DNA from: JABCPE02 sp963516475
GTDB lineage: Bacteria > Bacteroidota > Bacteroidia > Flavobacteriales > Weeksellaceae
Direction: 5' to 3'
NCBI GenBank assembly: GCA_963516475.1
Contig: CAUQBR010000010.1
Location: 1 to 59,885, forward strand
DNA length: 59,885 nucleotides
Shown in pieces: positions 1 through 8,129 of this stretch (within the stretch, counting starts at the first letter, position 1; each line of letters opens with the position of its first letter). The position numbers and the translations under genes were made by a program. The notes below the pieces were generated by a model, which was given only the letters and a program-made list of their open reading frames with translations, was not told the DNA's origin and ran no database searches.

Positions 1-148
1 TATCGGAAAATCTGATATGATCCACAACGATGCAATGCCTAAGATTGAGGTAAATCCACAAACACACGAAGTGAAAGTAGATGGTAAACCATGTGTATGT
101 GAACCAGCTAGCAAACTTCCAATGGGACAATTATATTTCATGTTCTAA
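1..148 (+). CDS. ureC: Urease alpha subunit, C-terminal end (partial)
   Basis: The reading frame starting at base 2 is open from the window edge to TAA at 146-148. The 48 visible residues match the conserved end of urease alpha subunits: KSDMIHNDAMPKIEVNPQT early on, then CEPASKLPMGQLYFMF at the terminus (enterobacterial UreC ends CEPATVLPMAQRYFLF). Urease alpha carries the two-nickel active site that hydrolyses urea to ammonia and carbamate; those residues lie upstream of the window. The accessory genes ureE, ureF, ureG and ureD follow on the same strand after a 427-bp gap, as expected for a urease locus. Confidence 0.95.
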   Translation, partial: IGKSDMIHNDAMPKIEVNPQTHEVKVDGKPCVCEPASKLPMGQLYFMF

Positions 149-170
149 TAGAATTGAAATTTAGAAATAG

Positions 171-199
171 AACCACCTTTATTAAAAAGGTGGTTTTTT
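171..199 (+). terminator. Intrinsic terminator after ureC
   Basis: The stem AACCACCTTT / AAAGGTGGTT with a four-base loop runs into a T-run. It lies 22 bp after the ureC stop and probably ends the urease structural-gene transcript before ureE. Confidence 0.8.
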
Positions 200-254
200 G
201 TTAATTCTTTGTAAAAAAGTGACAAAAATATTTTTTTATTTGGAATAAGTTCTG

Positions 255-262
255 TAAATTTG
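255..262 (+). promoter_or_regulatory. Possible promoter -7 box before ureE
   Basis: TAAATTTG matches the Bacteroidetes -7 consensus TAnnTTTG. No TTG lies at the usual 17-23 bp upstream. It could start a transcript through the gap into ureE. Confidence 0.3.
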
Positions 263-509
263 TGTTATTAAAATGATAAAGATAACACCTTTCGAATTGT
301 TTTTTAGTAATCTATTATAATTTAGTCGTTGAAGTCAGAGTGTGGTCCAATAAACATATAATATCATTTTTAGCTTTGTAATATTTTGGTTTTTAGATGG
401 TTATTGGGCTGTTTCTGATTTATTTTATTGGAAAAATAAAAAGGCTGTTATATATCATATAATTATGGTGCCTTTATCTACTTTTTTTATTGTATTTTTG
501 AACTCGTTT

Positions 510-540
510 AAATCCTGAATGGATGGAAACGGGATTTTTT
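510..540 (+). terminator. Weak terminator-like hairpin 35 bp before ureE
   Basis: AAATCC pairs with GGATTT over a 16-base loop and is followed by a T-run. The stem is short, so this may be an attenuator, the end of a small transcript from the gap, or chance. Confidence 0.35.
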
Positions 541-575
541 ATTTTTTAAGATATTGATAATTTAAAAATGAGCCT

Positions 576-1088
576 ATGTTAGTGGTTTCTGAGGTAATTC
601 GAAATGCGAAAGGAGAGGATTTATCCTCAAAAGAAGTAGATTTTTTTGATATAGAATGGTTTGAATCTACAAGAAAACTTTTGCGCAAAGTCAGTCATAA
701 AGGTGAGGAAGTAGGTTTAAGAATATTGAAAGAAAATCTTAGACTAAAACATCACGATGTGCTATGGGAAGATGGAAATAAAATATTGTTAGTCAATGTA
801 TTACCATCTGATGCGGTGGTGGTTCAGCCGAAGACAATGAGAGAAATGGGAACTATTTGTTTTGAGATTGGTAATCAGCACATTCCTATTTTCATTGAGA
901 ATGATGAGATTATCATACCTTATGAAGATCCTATTTTTAATTTGCTGAAAAAAGGCGGATATGAGCCATTCAAAGCGCAAAGAATTTTTGAAGATATGCT
1001 GAAAGCATCATCTGACCACGAAGCTCCTGCAAAGGATCACAAGATAGACACAGACCAGCTTTTTTCAAAAGTTTTTCCAAGTAAATAA
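576..1088 (+). CDS. ureE: Urease accessory protein UreE (nickel metallochaperone)
   Basis: This 170-residue protein has the UreE layout: an N-terminal beta domain followed by a ferredoxin-like metal-binding domain (VLPSDAVVVQPKTMREMGTI, then GNQHIPIFIENDEIIIPYE). UreE delivers Ni(II) to UreG for insertion into apo-urease in the cytoplasm. The C-terminal tail is short and has only two scattered His (SSDHEAPAKDHK), not the His-rich tail of Klebsiella UreE, so bulk nickel storage by the tail is unlikely. It is the first of four accessory genes (ureE-F-G-D) on one strand. The ATG at 576 is the only suitable start; an earlier ATG at 569 meets a stop after four codons. Confidence 0.93.
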   Translation: MLVVSEVIRNAKGEDLSSKEVDFFDIEWFESTRKLLRKVSHKGEEVGLRILKENLRLKHHDVLWEDGNKILLVNVLPSDAVVVQPKTMREMGTICFEIGNQHIPIFIENDEIIIPYEDPIFNLLKKGGYEPFKAQRIFEDMLKASSDHEAPAKDHKIDTDQLFSKVFPSK

Positions 1089-1125
1089 AAAGACTAAATT
1101 ATAATAGATAAAAAACAGAAATAAA

Positions 1126-1821
1126 ATGAAGGTAAATTCACTAATAAGTCTATTACACATTGCGGACCCGACTTTGCCGATTGGGGGATACTCTCACTCA
1201 AATGGTTTGGAAACCTATGTGCAAAAAGGACTTGTAAACAGTACGGAGACGGCGGCTTTATTTCTTAATAATATGCTGTCCAGCAGTATATTACATAATG
1301 ATGCAGCTTATGTGAGATTAGCTTATGAAGCTATGAAAGAGAAAGACAACTACGAAAGAATAGTTGTTTTGGATGAGGAATGTAGTGCGATGAAGAGTCC
1401 AAGAGAAATTCGTGAGGCGAGCCACAAATTGGGAACGAGATTGCTGAAAATCTTCATTGAAGAAGGACAAAAGTGCGATTTCTTGACAAAATTTGGGGAC
1501 TATGTAACTAAAAATATCAGTGTGGGGAATTATCCTGTGGTATATGGTGCATTGTGCTATTTGATGGAAATTCCTTTGGAAGAGGCGATTACAGCGTTTT
1601 ATTTCTCTACGGCTACGGGTATGGTGACTAACGCGGTTAAGTTGGTTCCACTTGGTCAGCTTGAAGGGCAAAAAATTCTTTTTGAAGTGAAAAGAAATAT
1701 TCCTTCTTGGGTAGAAAAAACCATGAATTTGGAAGAAGATAAAATCGGTCTTTCTAATGTAGGGTTTGATTTGAGATCAATGCAGCACGAGAGATTGTAT
1801 TCAAGATTGTATATGAGTTAA
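1126..1821 (+). CDS. ureF: Urease accessory protein UreF
   Basis: The 231-residue all-helical protein opens with LLHIADPTLPIGGYSHSNGL, the UreF hallmark (ADPxLPIGGYSHSxGLE). The central GNYPVVYGAL and the Ser/Thr-Ala-rich helix also fit. UreF binds UreD and UreG on apo-urease and acts as the GTPase-gating subunit during nickel insertion. It lies 37 bp after ureE and 40 bp before ureG in the same operon. Length is normal for the family. Confidence 0.93.
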   Translation: MKVNSLISLLHIADPTLPIGGYSHSNGLETYVQKGLVNSTETAALFLNNMLSSSILHNDAAYVRLAYEAMKEKDNYERIVVLDEECSAMKSPREIREASHKLGTRLLKIFIEEGQKCDFLTKFGDYVTKNISVGNYPVVYGALCYLMEIPLEEAITAFYFSTATGMVTNAVKLVPLGQLEGQKILFEVKRNIPSWVEKTMNLEEDKIGLSNVGFDLRSMQHERLYSRLYMS

Positions 1822-1861
1822 GGATTAAAATTATTGAAGTATAACAAAAAATTATAACAAA

Positions 1862-2500
1862 ATGGCAAATAGAAAATATATTAAAATTGGTGTAGCAGGT
1901 CCTGTAGGTGCAGGAAAAACAGCTTTGATAGAAGTTTTATCAAGAAAAATGATGGATGATTATTATGTTTGTGTAATCACCAATGATGTTTATACTAACG
2001 AGGACGAAAAATTCCTTCAAAAAAACAGTAAATTACCAAAAGATAGAATTGCAGGGGTAGAAACAGGAGGATGTCCTCACACAGCGATTAGAGAAGATGC
2101 GAGTATGAACTTGGAGGCAGTAGATGAAATGGCTGCTAAACACCCAGACATGGAAATTCTTTTCGTGGAGAGTGGTGGTGATAACCTTTCTGCTACATTT
2201 AGCCCAGAATTGGCTGATTTGACAATATTTGTAATCGATGTGGCTGCTGGTGAAAAAATCCCAAGAAAAGGAGGGCCTGGTATCACAAGATCTGACTTGT
2301 TGATGATTAACAAATTTGACTTAGCTCCATTAGTAGGTGCAGATTTAGCAGTAATGGAAAGCGATGCGAAGAGAATGAGACAAGGGCGTCCATTTGTATT
2401 CACAAACTTGAAAACAGAAGAGGGGGTAGATGCTGTTATCGGATGGATTAAGAAGTATGCTCTTTTAGAAGATATAGAAGAACCTGCAATTATCAGATAA
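1862..2500 (+). CDS. ureG: Urease accessory GTPase UreG
   Basis: This 212-residue SIMIBI-class GTPase has the P-loop GPVGAGKT at residues 13-20, the nickel-binding CPH of GGCPHTAIRED, the conserved SGGDNLSATFSPEL, and the guanine-specificity element INKFDLA. GTP hydrolysis drives nickel transfer from UreE to urease. Its stop is followed after two bases by the ureD ATG, which indicates tight operon coupling. Family length and all key motifs are present. Confidence 0.96.
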   Translation: MANRKYIKIGVAGPVGAGKTALIEVLSRKMMDDYYVCVITNDVYTNEDEKFLQKNSKLPKDRIAGVETGGCPHTAIREDASMNLEAVDEMAAKHPDMEILFVESGGDNLSATFSPELADLTIFVIDVAAGEKIPRKGGPGITRSDLLMINKFDLAPLVGADLAVMESDAKRMRQGRPFVFTNLKTEEGVDAVIGWIKKYALLEDIEEPAIIR

Positions 2501-2502
2501 TT

Positions 2503-3330
2503 ATGAACGGAATAATAGGGGAATACACCAGTAAGATGAGCCTAAGGACTGAGATCCGAGATGGGTTTCATCACTTGGCGGAAATGTTTTATACCAATCC
2601 GTTTGGATTGATGAGATTTGATAAGAGAAGTGCTCATGACCCTTGGTTGAGATACATGATAAGAAGCTCCACTCCAGGGATTATGGCGGGGGATTTCTAT
2701 GAAATGTCTTTTAGAGTAGCGAAAGGAACTAATTTAGGTCTTGAAACTCAGGCTTATTCTAGAATCCACTCCATGAAACCAGGTGGGTTTGCTAAGCAGA
2801 CAACAACCATAGATGTAGAGGAAGATGCTATGCTTCAGTATATTCCACACCCTACTTCACCACACAAGGACTCTGTTTATGAAGCAATAAATACTATCAA
2901 TATTGCTAAAACATCTAGAGTAATCTGGGGGGAGGTAATTACTTGTGGAAGAAAGCTTTATGGAGAAGGGGAAATTTTTGAATTTAAAGAATTTAAAAAC
3001 TATACGAGAATATTCCTTGATGGTCATCTTATTTTCAAAGATAGATTGTACATGAAACCAAGCGAAATGGATCTGACTACAATGGGGCAGTGGGAGGATT
3101 TCACGCACCAAGCTACTATCTTTATCTATGACCAGCAGCTGGAAGAAGATCACCTTTTAGAACTTTTAGAAAAAGCACTAAAAGATGATGAAGGCGTAGA
3201 GTATGGCATCACAACTACTGTAGGAGGCGGTATCGTGATAAGAATCGTAGGGCATGGCGGAGAGCAGCTCTATAACATCGCTAAGCGATTTGAATACAGT
3301 ATTTTAGATGAAATCATAGAACCGATTTAA
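2503..3330 (+). CDS. ureD: Urease accessory protein UreD/UreH
   Basis: The 275-residue protein matches the UreD scaffold, which binds apo-urease directly and provides a nickel tunnel. Recognisable stretches are GIMAGDFYEMSFRVAKGTNL and the TQAYSRIHSMKPGGFAKQ segment that corresponds to the TQAxTKVYR region of UreD. ureD starts two bases after ureG and closes the accessory operon; a strong terminator follows. No nickel or urea transporter gene is visible on this side of the cluster. Confidence 0.9.
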   Translation: MNGIIGEYTSKMSLRTEIRDGFHHLAEMFYTNPFGLMRFDKRSAHDPWLRYMIRSSTPGIMAGDFYEMSFRVAKGTNLGLETQAYSRIHSMKPGGFAKQTTTIDVEEDAMLQYIPHPTSPHKDSVYEAINTINIAKTSRVIWGEVITCGRKLYGEGEIFEFKEFKNYTRIFLDGHLIFKDRLYMKPSEMDLTTMGQWEDFTHQATIFIYDQQLEEDHLLELLEKALKDDEGVEYGITTTVGGGIVIRIVGHGGEQLYNIAKRFEYSILDEIIEPI

Positions 3331-3352
3331 TAATATTGTGATCCTAATAAAA

Positions 3353-3389
3353 AAAACAGTTGTATCAGAAATGGTATAACTGTTTTTTC
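3353..3389 (+). terminator. Intrinsic terminator after ureD
   Basis: A 12-bp stem AACAGTTGTATC / GGTATAACTGTT (two G-T pairs) with a six-base loop is followed by six T. It separates the urease operon from the ribosomal operon. Confidence 0.85.
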
Positions 3390-3407
3390 ATAAATTTTGA
3401 ATAACTT

Positions 3408-3438
3408 TTTGTCAGTTTTGGAAAAAGTTGTACTTTTG
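3408..3438 (+). promoter_or_regulatory. Promoter of rpsL operon
   Basis: TTTG at 3408-3411, a 19-bp spacer and TACTTTTG at 3431-3438 fit the Bacteroidetes consensus on both elements and spacing. The inferred transcript start is near 3445, giving a short leader before rpsL. Confidence 0.75.
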
Positions 3439-3469
3439 CAAATCAAATAATTTAATATAAAGCAATAAA

Positions 3470-3868
3470 ATGCCTACTATTCAACAATTAGTAAGAAAAG
3501 GAAGAGCCACAATTGCCAAGAAGAGCAAATCGGTTGCTTTGGATTCTTGTCCACAAAAGAGAGGTGTATGTACGAGAGTATATACAACTACACCTAAGAA
3601 ACCTAACTCTGCACTTAGAAAAGTTGCCAGAGTAAGACTTTCTAATGGTAAAGAAGTTAACGCTTATATCCCGGGCGAAGGACATAATCTCCAAGAGCAC
3701 TCGATAGTATTGGTAAGAGGCGGAAGGGTGAAAGACCTACCGGGAGTTCGTTATCACATTGTAAGAGGTGCTTTGGACACTGCAGGTGTAAATGGAAGAA
3801 CACAAAGAAGATCTAAGTATGGAGCTAAGAGACCTAAACCAGGTGCAGCACCAGCAGGGAAAAAGTAA
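3470..3868 (+). CDS. rpsL: 30S ribosomal protein S12
   Basis: The 132-residue S12 has the standard blocks TTPKKPNSALRKVARVRLSN and GRVKDLPGVRYHIVRGALD. Both lysines at the classical streptomycin-resistance positions (in TPKKPNS and GRVKDLPG) are the wild-type residues. S12 sits at the decoding centre of the small subunit. It is first in the rpsL-rpsG-fusA-rpsJ unit, directly behind a good promoter. Confidence 0.98.
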   Translation: MPTIQQLVRKGRATIAKKSKSVALDSCPQKRGVCTRVYTTTPKKPNSALRKVARVRLSNGKEVNAYIPGEGHNLQEHSIVLVRGGRVKDLPGVRYHIVRGALDTAGVNGRTQRRSKYGAKRPKPGAAPAGKK

Positions 3869-3893
3869 TCATTAAATTTTAAGGAAAGAAACA

Positions 3894-4370
3894 ATGAGAA
3901 AGACAAAAGCAAAAAAAAGACCGTTGTTACCAGATCCTAAATTTAATGATCAATTGGTAACAAGATTTGTGAATAACTTGATGATAGATGGTAAAAAGTC
4001 TATCGCATTTAGAATTTTCTATGATGCACTAGATATCGTAGAAACTAAAAAAGAAGATCAGGAAAAAACTTCTCTTGAAGTATGGAAAGATGCGCTTACT
4101 AATGTAATGCCGCATGTGGAAGTAAGATCAAGAAGAGTAGGAGGTGCTAACTTCCAAATTCCTATGCCGATCAGAGCCGATAGAAAAATTTCTATGGCTA
4201 TGAAATGGTTGATCAAATATGCTTCTTTGAGAAATGATAAATCTATGGCACAAAAATTAGCTGCTGAGATTATCGCTGCTTCTAAAGAAGAAGGAGCTGC
4301 TGTTAAGAAAAAGACAGATACTCACAAAATGGCAGAAGCAAACAAAGCATTCTCACACTTTAAATTCTAA
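3894..4370 (+). CDS. rpsG: 30S ribosomal protein S7
   Basis: The 158-residue S7 is recognised from its N-terminal RKTKAKKRPLLPDPKF, the conserved FVNNLMIDGKKSIAFRIFYD and the RSRRVGGANFQIPM signature. S7 nucleates assembly of the 30S head and contacts the E-site tRNA. It lies 25 bp after rpsL and six bases before fusA. Confidence 0.98.
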   Translation: MRKTKAKKRPLLPDPKFNDQLVTRFVNNLMIDGKKSIAFRIFYDALDIVETKKEDQEKTSLEVWKDALTNVMPHVEVRSRRVGGANFQIPMPIRADRKISMAMKWLIKYASLRNDKSMAQKLAAEIIAASKEEGAAVKKKTDTHKMAEANKAFSHFKF

Positions 4371-4376
4371 TCTGAA

Positions 4377-6494
4377 ATGGGAAGAGATCTTAGATATACA
4401 AGAAATATTGGTATTGCTGCACACATCGATGCAGGGAAGACTACCACTACAGAGAGAATTTTATTTTACACTGGTAAAACTCATAAGTTGGGTGAAACTC
4501 ACCAAGGGACATCTCAGATGGACTGGATGGAACAAGAAGCTGAAAGAGGGATTACAATTACCTCTGCGGCTACTACTTGTAACTGGAATTTCCCAACCGA
4601 CCAAGGAAAAGTTTTACCAGAAACTAAAGGATACCACTTTAACATCATTGATACCCCAGGACACGTTGACTTTACTGTAGAAGTAAACCGTTCTTTGAGA
4701 GTATTGGATGGTCTAGTGTTCTTGTTCTCAGCAGTTGACGGAGTAGAGCCACAGTCAGAAACTAACTGGAGATTGGCTGACAACTATAAAGTTGCGAGAA
4801 TGGGATTCGTAAACAAAATGGACAGACAAGGAGCTGATTTCTTGGCGGTTTGCCGTCAGGTAAAAGAAATGCTAGGTTCTAACGCTGTTCCTATCGTATT
4901 ACCAATCGGAGCTGAGGAAGACTTCAAAGGAGTGGTAGACCTTATCAAGAACAGAGCTATTATTTGGCACGAAGATACTCAAGGTATGACATTTGATGTA
5001 GTTCCAATTCCTGAAGATATGAAAACTGAGGTGTTGGAATACAGACAAAACCTTGTAGAAAATGTGGCAGAATATGATGAATCTTTATTAGAAAAATTCT
5101 TTGAAGATCCAGATTCTATAACAGAAGAAGAAATCAATGAAGCTTTAAGAAAAGCAACTATTGATTTGTCTATTATCCCAATGACTTGTGGTTCTTCATT
5201 TAAGAATAAAGGAGTTCAGTTTATGTTGGATGCTGTATGTAAATACCTTCCTTCTCCACTAGATAAAGATGATATCAAAGGAACTGACCCTAAAACGGAT
5301 GCTGAAATTACAAGAAAACCAGATGTAAATGAGCCATTTGCTGCATTAGCATTTAAGATTGCTACTGACCCATATGTAGGTAGATTGGCATTCTTTAGAG
5401 CTTATTCTGGTAGACTGGATGCAGGTTCTTATGTTTTGAACACAAGATCTGATTCTAAAGAAAGAATCTCAAGAATCTATCAAATGCACGCGAATAAGCA
5501 AAACCCTGTAGAATATATCGAAGCAGGAGATATCGGTGCAGCTGTAGGATTTAAAGATATCAAAACTGGGGATACGCTTTGTGATGAAAAGAACCCTATC
5601 GTTCTTGAATCTATGATTTTCCCAGATCCGGTAATTGGTATCGCTGTTGAACCTAAAACTAAAGCTGACCAAGATAAAATGGGTAACGCTTTAGCGAAGT
5701 TGGCAGAAGAAGATCCTACTTTCCAAGTGAAAACAGATGAAGCATCTGGACAAACTATCATCTCAGGAATGGGAGAGCTTCACTTGGATATCATCGTAGA
5801 CCGTATGAGAAGAGAGTTCAAGGTAGAAGTAAACCAAGGGCAGCCGCAAGTAGAGTACAAAGAATCTCTTACAGCTACAGCTAACCACAGAGAAGTTTAC
5901 AAAAAACAAACTGGGGGTAGAGGTAAATTCGCGGATATCATCTTCGAAATTGGTCCTGCTGATGAAGGAAAAACAGGTCTTGAATTCATCAACGAAATTA
6001 AAGGTGGTAACATTCCAAAAGAATTTATCCCTTCTGTTGAAAAAGGATTCAAAGAAGCTATGAAAAATGGTCCTTTGGCTGGATTTGAGATTGAAGGAAT
6101 TAAAGTTACACTAAAAGATGGTTCTTTCCACCCAGTGGACTCTGACCAACTTTCATTCGAATTGGCTGCTAAACTTGGATTTAGAGAAGCTGGTAAAGCT
6201 GCTAAACCAGTAATCATGGAGCCTATCATGAAATTGGAAGTTGTTACTCCAGAAGAATACATGGGGGATATCGTAGGTGACCTTAACAGAAGAAGAGGTA
6301 CTGTAAACGGTATGGATGATAGAAATAATGCTAAAGTTATCAAAGCATTTGTTCCATTAGCAGAAATGTTTGGATATGTAACAGCTCTTAGAACATTATC
6401 TTCTGGTAGAGCAACATCTTCTATGGAGTTTGAAAAATATGAACCAGCTCCACAGAATGTGGCTGAAGAAGTAATAGCTAAAGCAAGAGGTTAA
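4377..6494 (+). CDS. fusA: Translation elongation factor G
   Basis: The 705-residue translocation GTPase has all G motifs: AHIDAGKTTTTE (G1), DTPGHVDF (G3) and NKMDRQGAD (G4). Domains III-V follow, including GMGELHLDIIVDRMRREF and the GDLNRRRGTVNGM region of domain V. EF-G catalyses tRNA and mRNA translocation. Length is typical. It follows rpsG by six bases and precedes rpsJ by 17. Confidence 0.98.
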   Translation: MGRDLRYTRNIGIAAHIDAGKTTTTERILFYTGKTHKLGETHQGTSQMDWMEQEAERGITITSAATTCNWNFPTDQGKVLPETKGYHFNIIDTPGHVDFTVEVNRSLRVLDGLVFLFSAVDGVEPQSETNWRLADNYKVARMGFVNKMDRQGADFLAVCRQVKEMLGSNAVPIVLPIGAEEDFKGVVDLIKNRAIIWHEDTQGMTFDVVPIPEDMKTEVLEYRQNLVENVAEYDESLLEKFFEDPDSITEEEINEALRKATIDLSIIPMTCGSSFKNKGVQFMLDAVCKYLPSPLDKDDIKGTDPKTDAEITRKPDVNEPFAALAFKIATDPYVGRLAFFRAYSGRLDAGSYVLNTRSDSKERISRIYQMHANKQNPVEYIEAGDIGAAVGFKDIKTGDTLCDEKNPIVLESMIFPDPVIGIAVEPKTKADQDKMGNALAKLAEEDPTFQVKTDEASGQTIISGMGELHLDIIVDRMRREFKVEVNQGQPQVEYKESLTATANHREVYKKQTGGRGKFADIIFEIGPADEGKTGLEFINEIKGGNIPKEFIPSVEKGFKEAMKNGPLAGFEIEGIKVTLKDGSFHPVDSDQLSFELAAKLGFREAGKAAKPVIMEPIMKLEVVTPEEYMGDIVGDLNRRRGTVNGMDDRNNAKVIKAFVPLAEMFGYVTALRTLSSGRATSSMEFEKYEPAPQNVAEEVIAKARG

Positions 6495-6511
6495 TTAAAA
6501 TTTAGATTAAA

Positions 6512-6817
6512 ATGTCACAAAGAATCAGAATAAAATTAAAATCTTACGATTACAATTTAGTAGATAAATCTGCTGAGAAAATCGTAAAAACAGTAAAATC
6601 TACAGGAGCTGTGGTAAATGGACCAATCCCATTACCTACTCATAAGAGAATCTTTACTGTGCTTAGATCTCCGCATGTTAATAAAAAAGCAAGAGAACAA
6701 TTCCAGCTTTCTGCACACAAGAGATTGATGGATATCTACTCTTCTTCTTCTAAGACTGTAGATGCTCTTATGAAGTTAGAATTACCAAGCGGTGTAGATG
6801 TAGAAATCAAAGTTTGA
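6512..6817 (+). CDS. rpsJ: 30S ribosomal protein S10
   Basis: The 101-residue S10 is recognised from MSQRIRIKLKSYDYNLVDKS, the GPIPLPTHKRIFTVLRSPHV block and the C-terminal LPSGVDVEIKV. S10 (NusE) belongs to the 30S head and also serves in transcription antitermination. It is last in the operon and is followed at once by a strong terminator. The usual downstream rplC-rplD-rplW genes are absent here. Confidence 0.98.
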   Translation: MSQRIRIKLKSYDYNLVDKSAEKIVKTVKSTGAVVNGPIPLPTHKRIFTVLRSPHVNKKAREQFQLSAHKRLMDIYSSSSKTVDALMKLELPSGVDVEIKV

Positions 6818-6849
6818 TAAAACAATGTATTTATACATTTTGCTATGAT

Positions 6850-6886
6850 AAAAATCCTTTCCTAAGAAATTGGGAAAGGATTTTCT
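6850..6886 (+). terminator. Intrinsic terminator after rpsJ
   Basis: The stem AAAATCCTTTCC / GGGAAAGGATTTT with a nine-base loop precedes a T-rich tail. It ends the str-type operon, so no read-through to other ribosomal genes is expected. Confidence 0.88.
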
Positions 6887-6896
6887 TTATTTGAAA

Positions 6897-6904
6897 TACT
6901 TTTG
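6897..6904 (+). promoter_or_regulatory. Promoter -7 box of the AI-2E-type gene
   Basis: TACTTTTG lies 25 bp upstream of the ATG at 6930, just behind the rpsJ terminator. No clear -33 element is seen. Confidence 0.5.
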
Positions 6905-6929
6905 ATATTATTGCAGAATAAATTTTAGT

Positions 6930-7940
6930 ATGGGAAATCAAATTAGTAACAACAAAATCAGACAGATAATACTATTGGGGATGATTTTCGGATTTTTGTT
7001 TTTGATAGGATTTAATTTAAGTGATTTTTTGCCTTCATTCCTAGGCGCAATTACACTTTATGTCATTTTCCGAGATTATTATCTTAAACTTACAGAGGTA
7101 AGAAAATGGAAACCTTGGCTGGCGATTGGTTTCTTGATGTTACTTTCCCTTTTGGTTATAATCGTTCCGATTTATTACATAGCGGAGACTTTGGTGGTAA
7201 AATTGGCAAATTCCCGCGATTATATAGAGGTTGGCATAGAGCATATCAATAAAATCCATGAATATATAAAGGATAAAACGGGATATGATATCATCCAATC
7301 CATTGATTTGAGGAAAGTAGGGGAATGGGTGACTGTTTATACCTCATCTTTATTGAATACGACAGTGGATATCGTTACTACGGTCGTTACAGCGTATTTT
7401 ATTTTGTATTTTATGCTGGTCAATTCTAGAGCGATGGAAAGGGCTTTGGAGAAGGCTGTTCCGCTGAAAGAATCTAATCTTAATAAGATAGGAGAGCGTT
7501 TCCGAAAACTTATCATTGCCAATGTGGTGGGAATTCCTGTGGTAGCCATTGGGCAGGGGCTCACAGTTTTCATAGGGTATCTCATTTTTGGGGTTTCTAG
7601 CCCGTTTTTCTTATTTATTTTAACGGCTATGGCATCACTTATCCCTATTGTGGGAGGGGCGATTGTCTATGTTCCTGTGTCACTTATGCTGCTGGCGAGC
7701 CAAAATCCAGTAGGAGCGGCGGGAGTTTTATTCTTCGGGGTTCTTTCTGCGGGAGTGGATAATATACTGAGATTCACATTCTTAAAAAGAATAGAAAACA
7801 TCCACCCGCTGAATTCAGTATTTGGGATTATTTTAGGGCTGAAGGTTTTTGGTTTTATTGGGTTGATTTTTGGACCAATATTGATTTCCATTACAGTGCT
7901 ACTGATTCAAGTTTATCATGATGAATTTTCTGAAAAATGA
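6930..7940 (+). CDS. AI-2E family transporter (PF01594-type permease)
   Basis: The 336-residue polytopic membrane protein has paired hydrophobic helices near both ends and a long soluble stretch around residues 85-125, the plan of the AI-2E/UPF0118/PerM family. Typical elements include an IGQGLTVFIGYLIFGV-like helix, the LIPIVGGAIVYVP segment and a C-terminal GLIFGPILISITVLL helix. Reported family roles range from autoinducer-2 export to Na+/H+ antiport, so the substrate is unknown here. The frame stops at 7938-7940, but an out-of-frame tail continues to 8010 and may be its true C-terminus (listed separately). Confidence 0.85.
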   Translation: MGNQISNNKIRQIILLGMIFGFLFLIGFNLSDFLPSFLGAITLYVIFRDYYLKLTEVRKWKPWLAIGFLMLLSLLVIIVPIYYIAETLVVKLANSRDYIEVGIEHINKIHEYIKDKTGYDIIQSIDLRKVGEWVTVYTSSLLNTTVDIVTTVVTAYFILYFMLVNSRAMERALEKAVPLKESNLNKIGERFRKLIIANVVGIPVVAIGQGLTVFIGYLIFGVSSPFFLFILTAMASLIPIVGGAIVYVPVSLMLLASQNPVGAAGVLFFGVLSAGVDNILRFTFLKRIENIHPLNSVFGIILGLKVFGFIGLIFGPILISITVLLIQVYHDEFSEK

Positions 7941-8010
7941 TAAAAAAGAAGAAAATGACACAGATGAAACCGAAGAAATATCTGAAAATATGTCTGCGGT
8001 AAAGCCCTAA
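7918..8010 (+). other. Out-of-frame acidic tail overlapping the AI-2E-type gene
   Basis: A second frame with ATG at 7918 overlaps the permease stop and runs 30 codons to TAA at 8008-8010. It encodes a Lys/Glu/Asp/Thr-rich tail (KNDKKEENDTDETEEIS). The codons look protein-like. An A-run (gaaaaatgataaaaaag, 7932-7948) sits where the frames meet. It may be the permease C-terminal tail displaced by a one-base indel, or a chance ORF. Confidence 0.35.
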
Positions 8011-8088
8011 AATAGGTGTTTTTGAAAATATGATATTTTAAAATGTAAAATTTTAACGATTTGTTAATTTTAGTTAAAAAAATAACCG

Positions 8089-8096
8089 TAAATTTG
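8089..8096 (+). promoter_or_regulatory. Promoter -7 box of TonB receptor gene
   Basis: TAAATTTG lies 33 bp before the ATG at 8130. A TTTG at 8060-8063 is 25 bp upstream, longer than the usual spacing. The box lies downstream of the TTG codon at 8061, which rules out 8061 as the translation start. Confidence 0.55.
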
Positions 8097-8129
8097 CGAT
8101 ATTTAAAATTTAGAAAACCAAAAAATTTT

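Larger units (their letters stand above)
149..575 (+). other. 427-bp gap between ureC and ureE
   Basis: No long gene is present. The gap holds the ureC terminator (171-199), two TAnnTTTG boxes (255-262 and 371-378) and three very short ORFs (273-320, 397-462, 465-518; 15, 21 and 17 residues). The last two are strongly hydrophobic. There is an inverted repeat CCAATAA (347-353) / TTATTGG (401-407), and a terminator-like hairpin at 510-540. The gap could hold a small RNA or membrane-peptide gene, or only a leader for ureE. Confidence 0.5.

Noticed and set aside
5897..6343. 148-codon minus-strand ORF inside fusA
   Set aside because: It is the mirror of conserved EF-G domain coding sequence, has no promoter or start context, and its translation is low-complexity Ser/Pro-rich shadow sequence.
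8061..8129. Upstream extension of the TonB receptor from a TTG codon
   Set aside because: The -7 promoter box at 8089-8096 lies downstream of that codon, and the signal peptide begins at the ATG at 8130.
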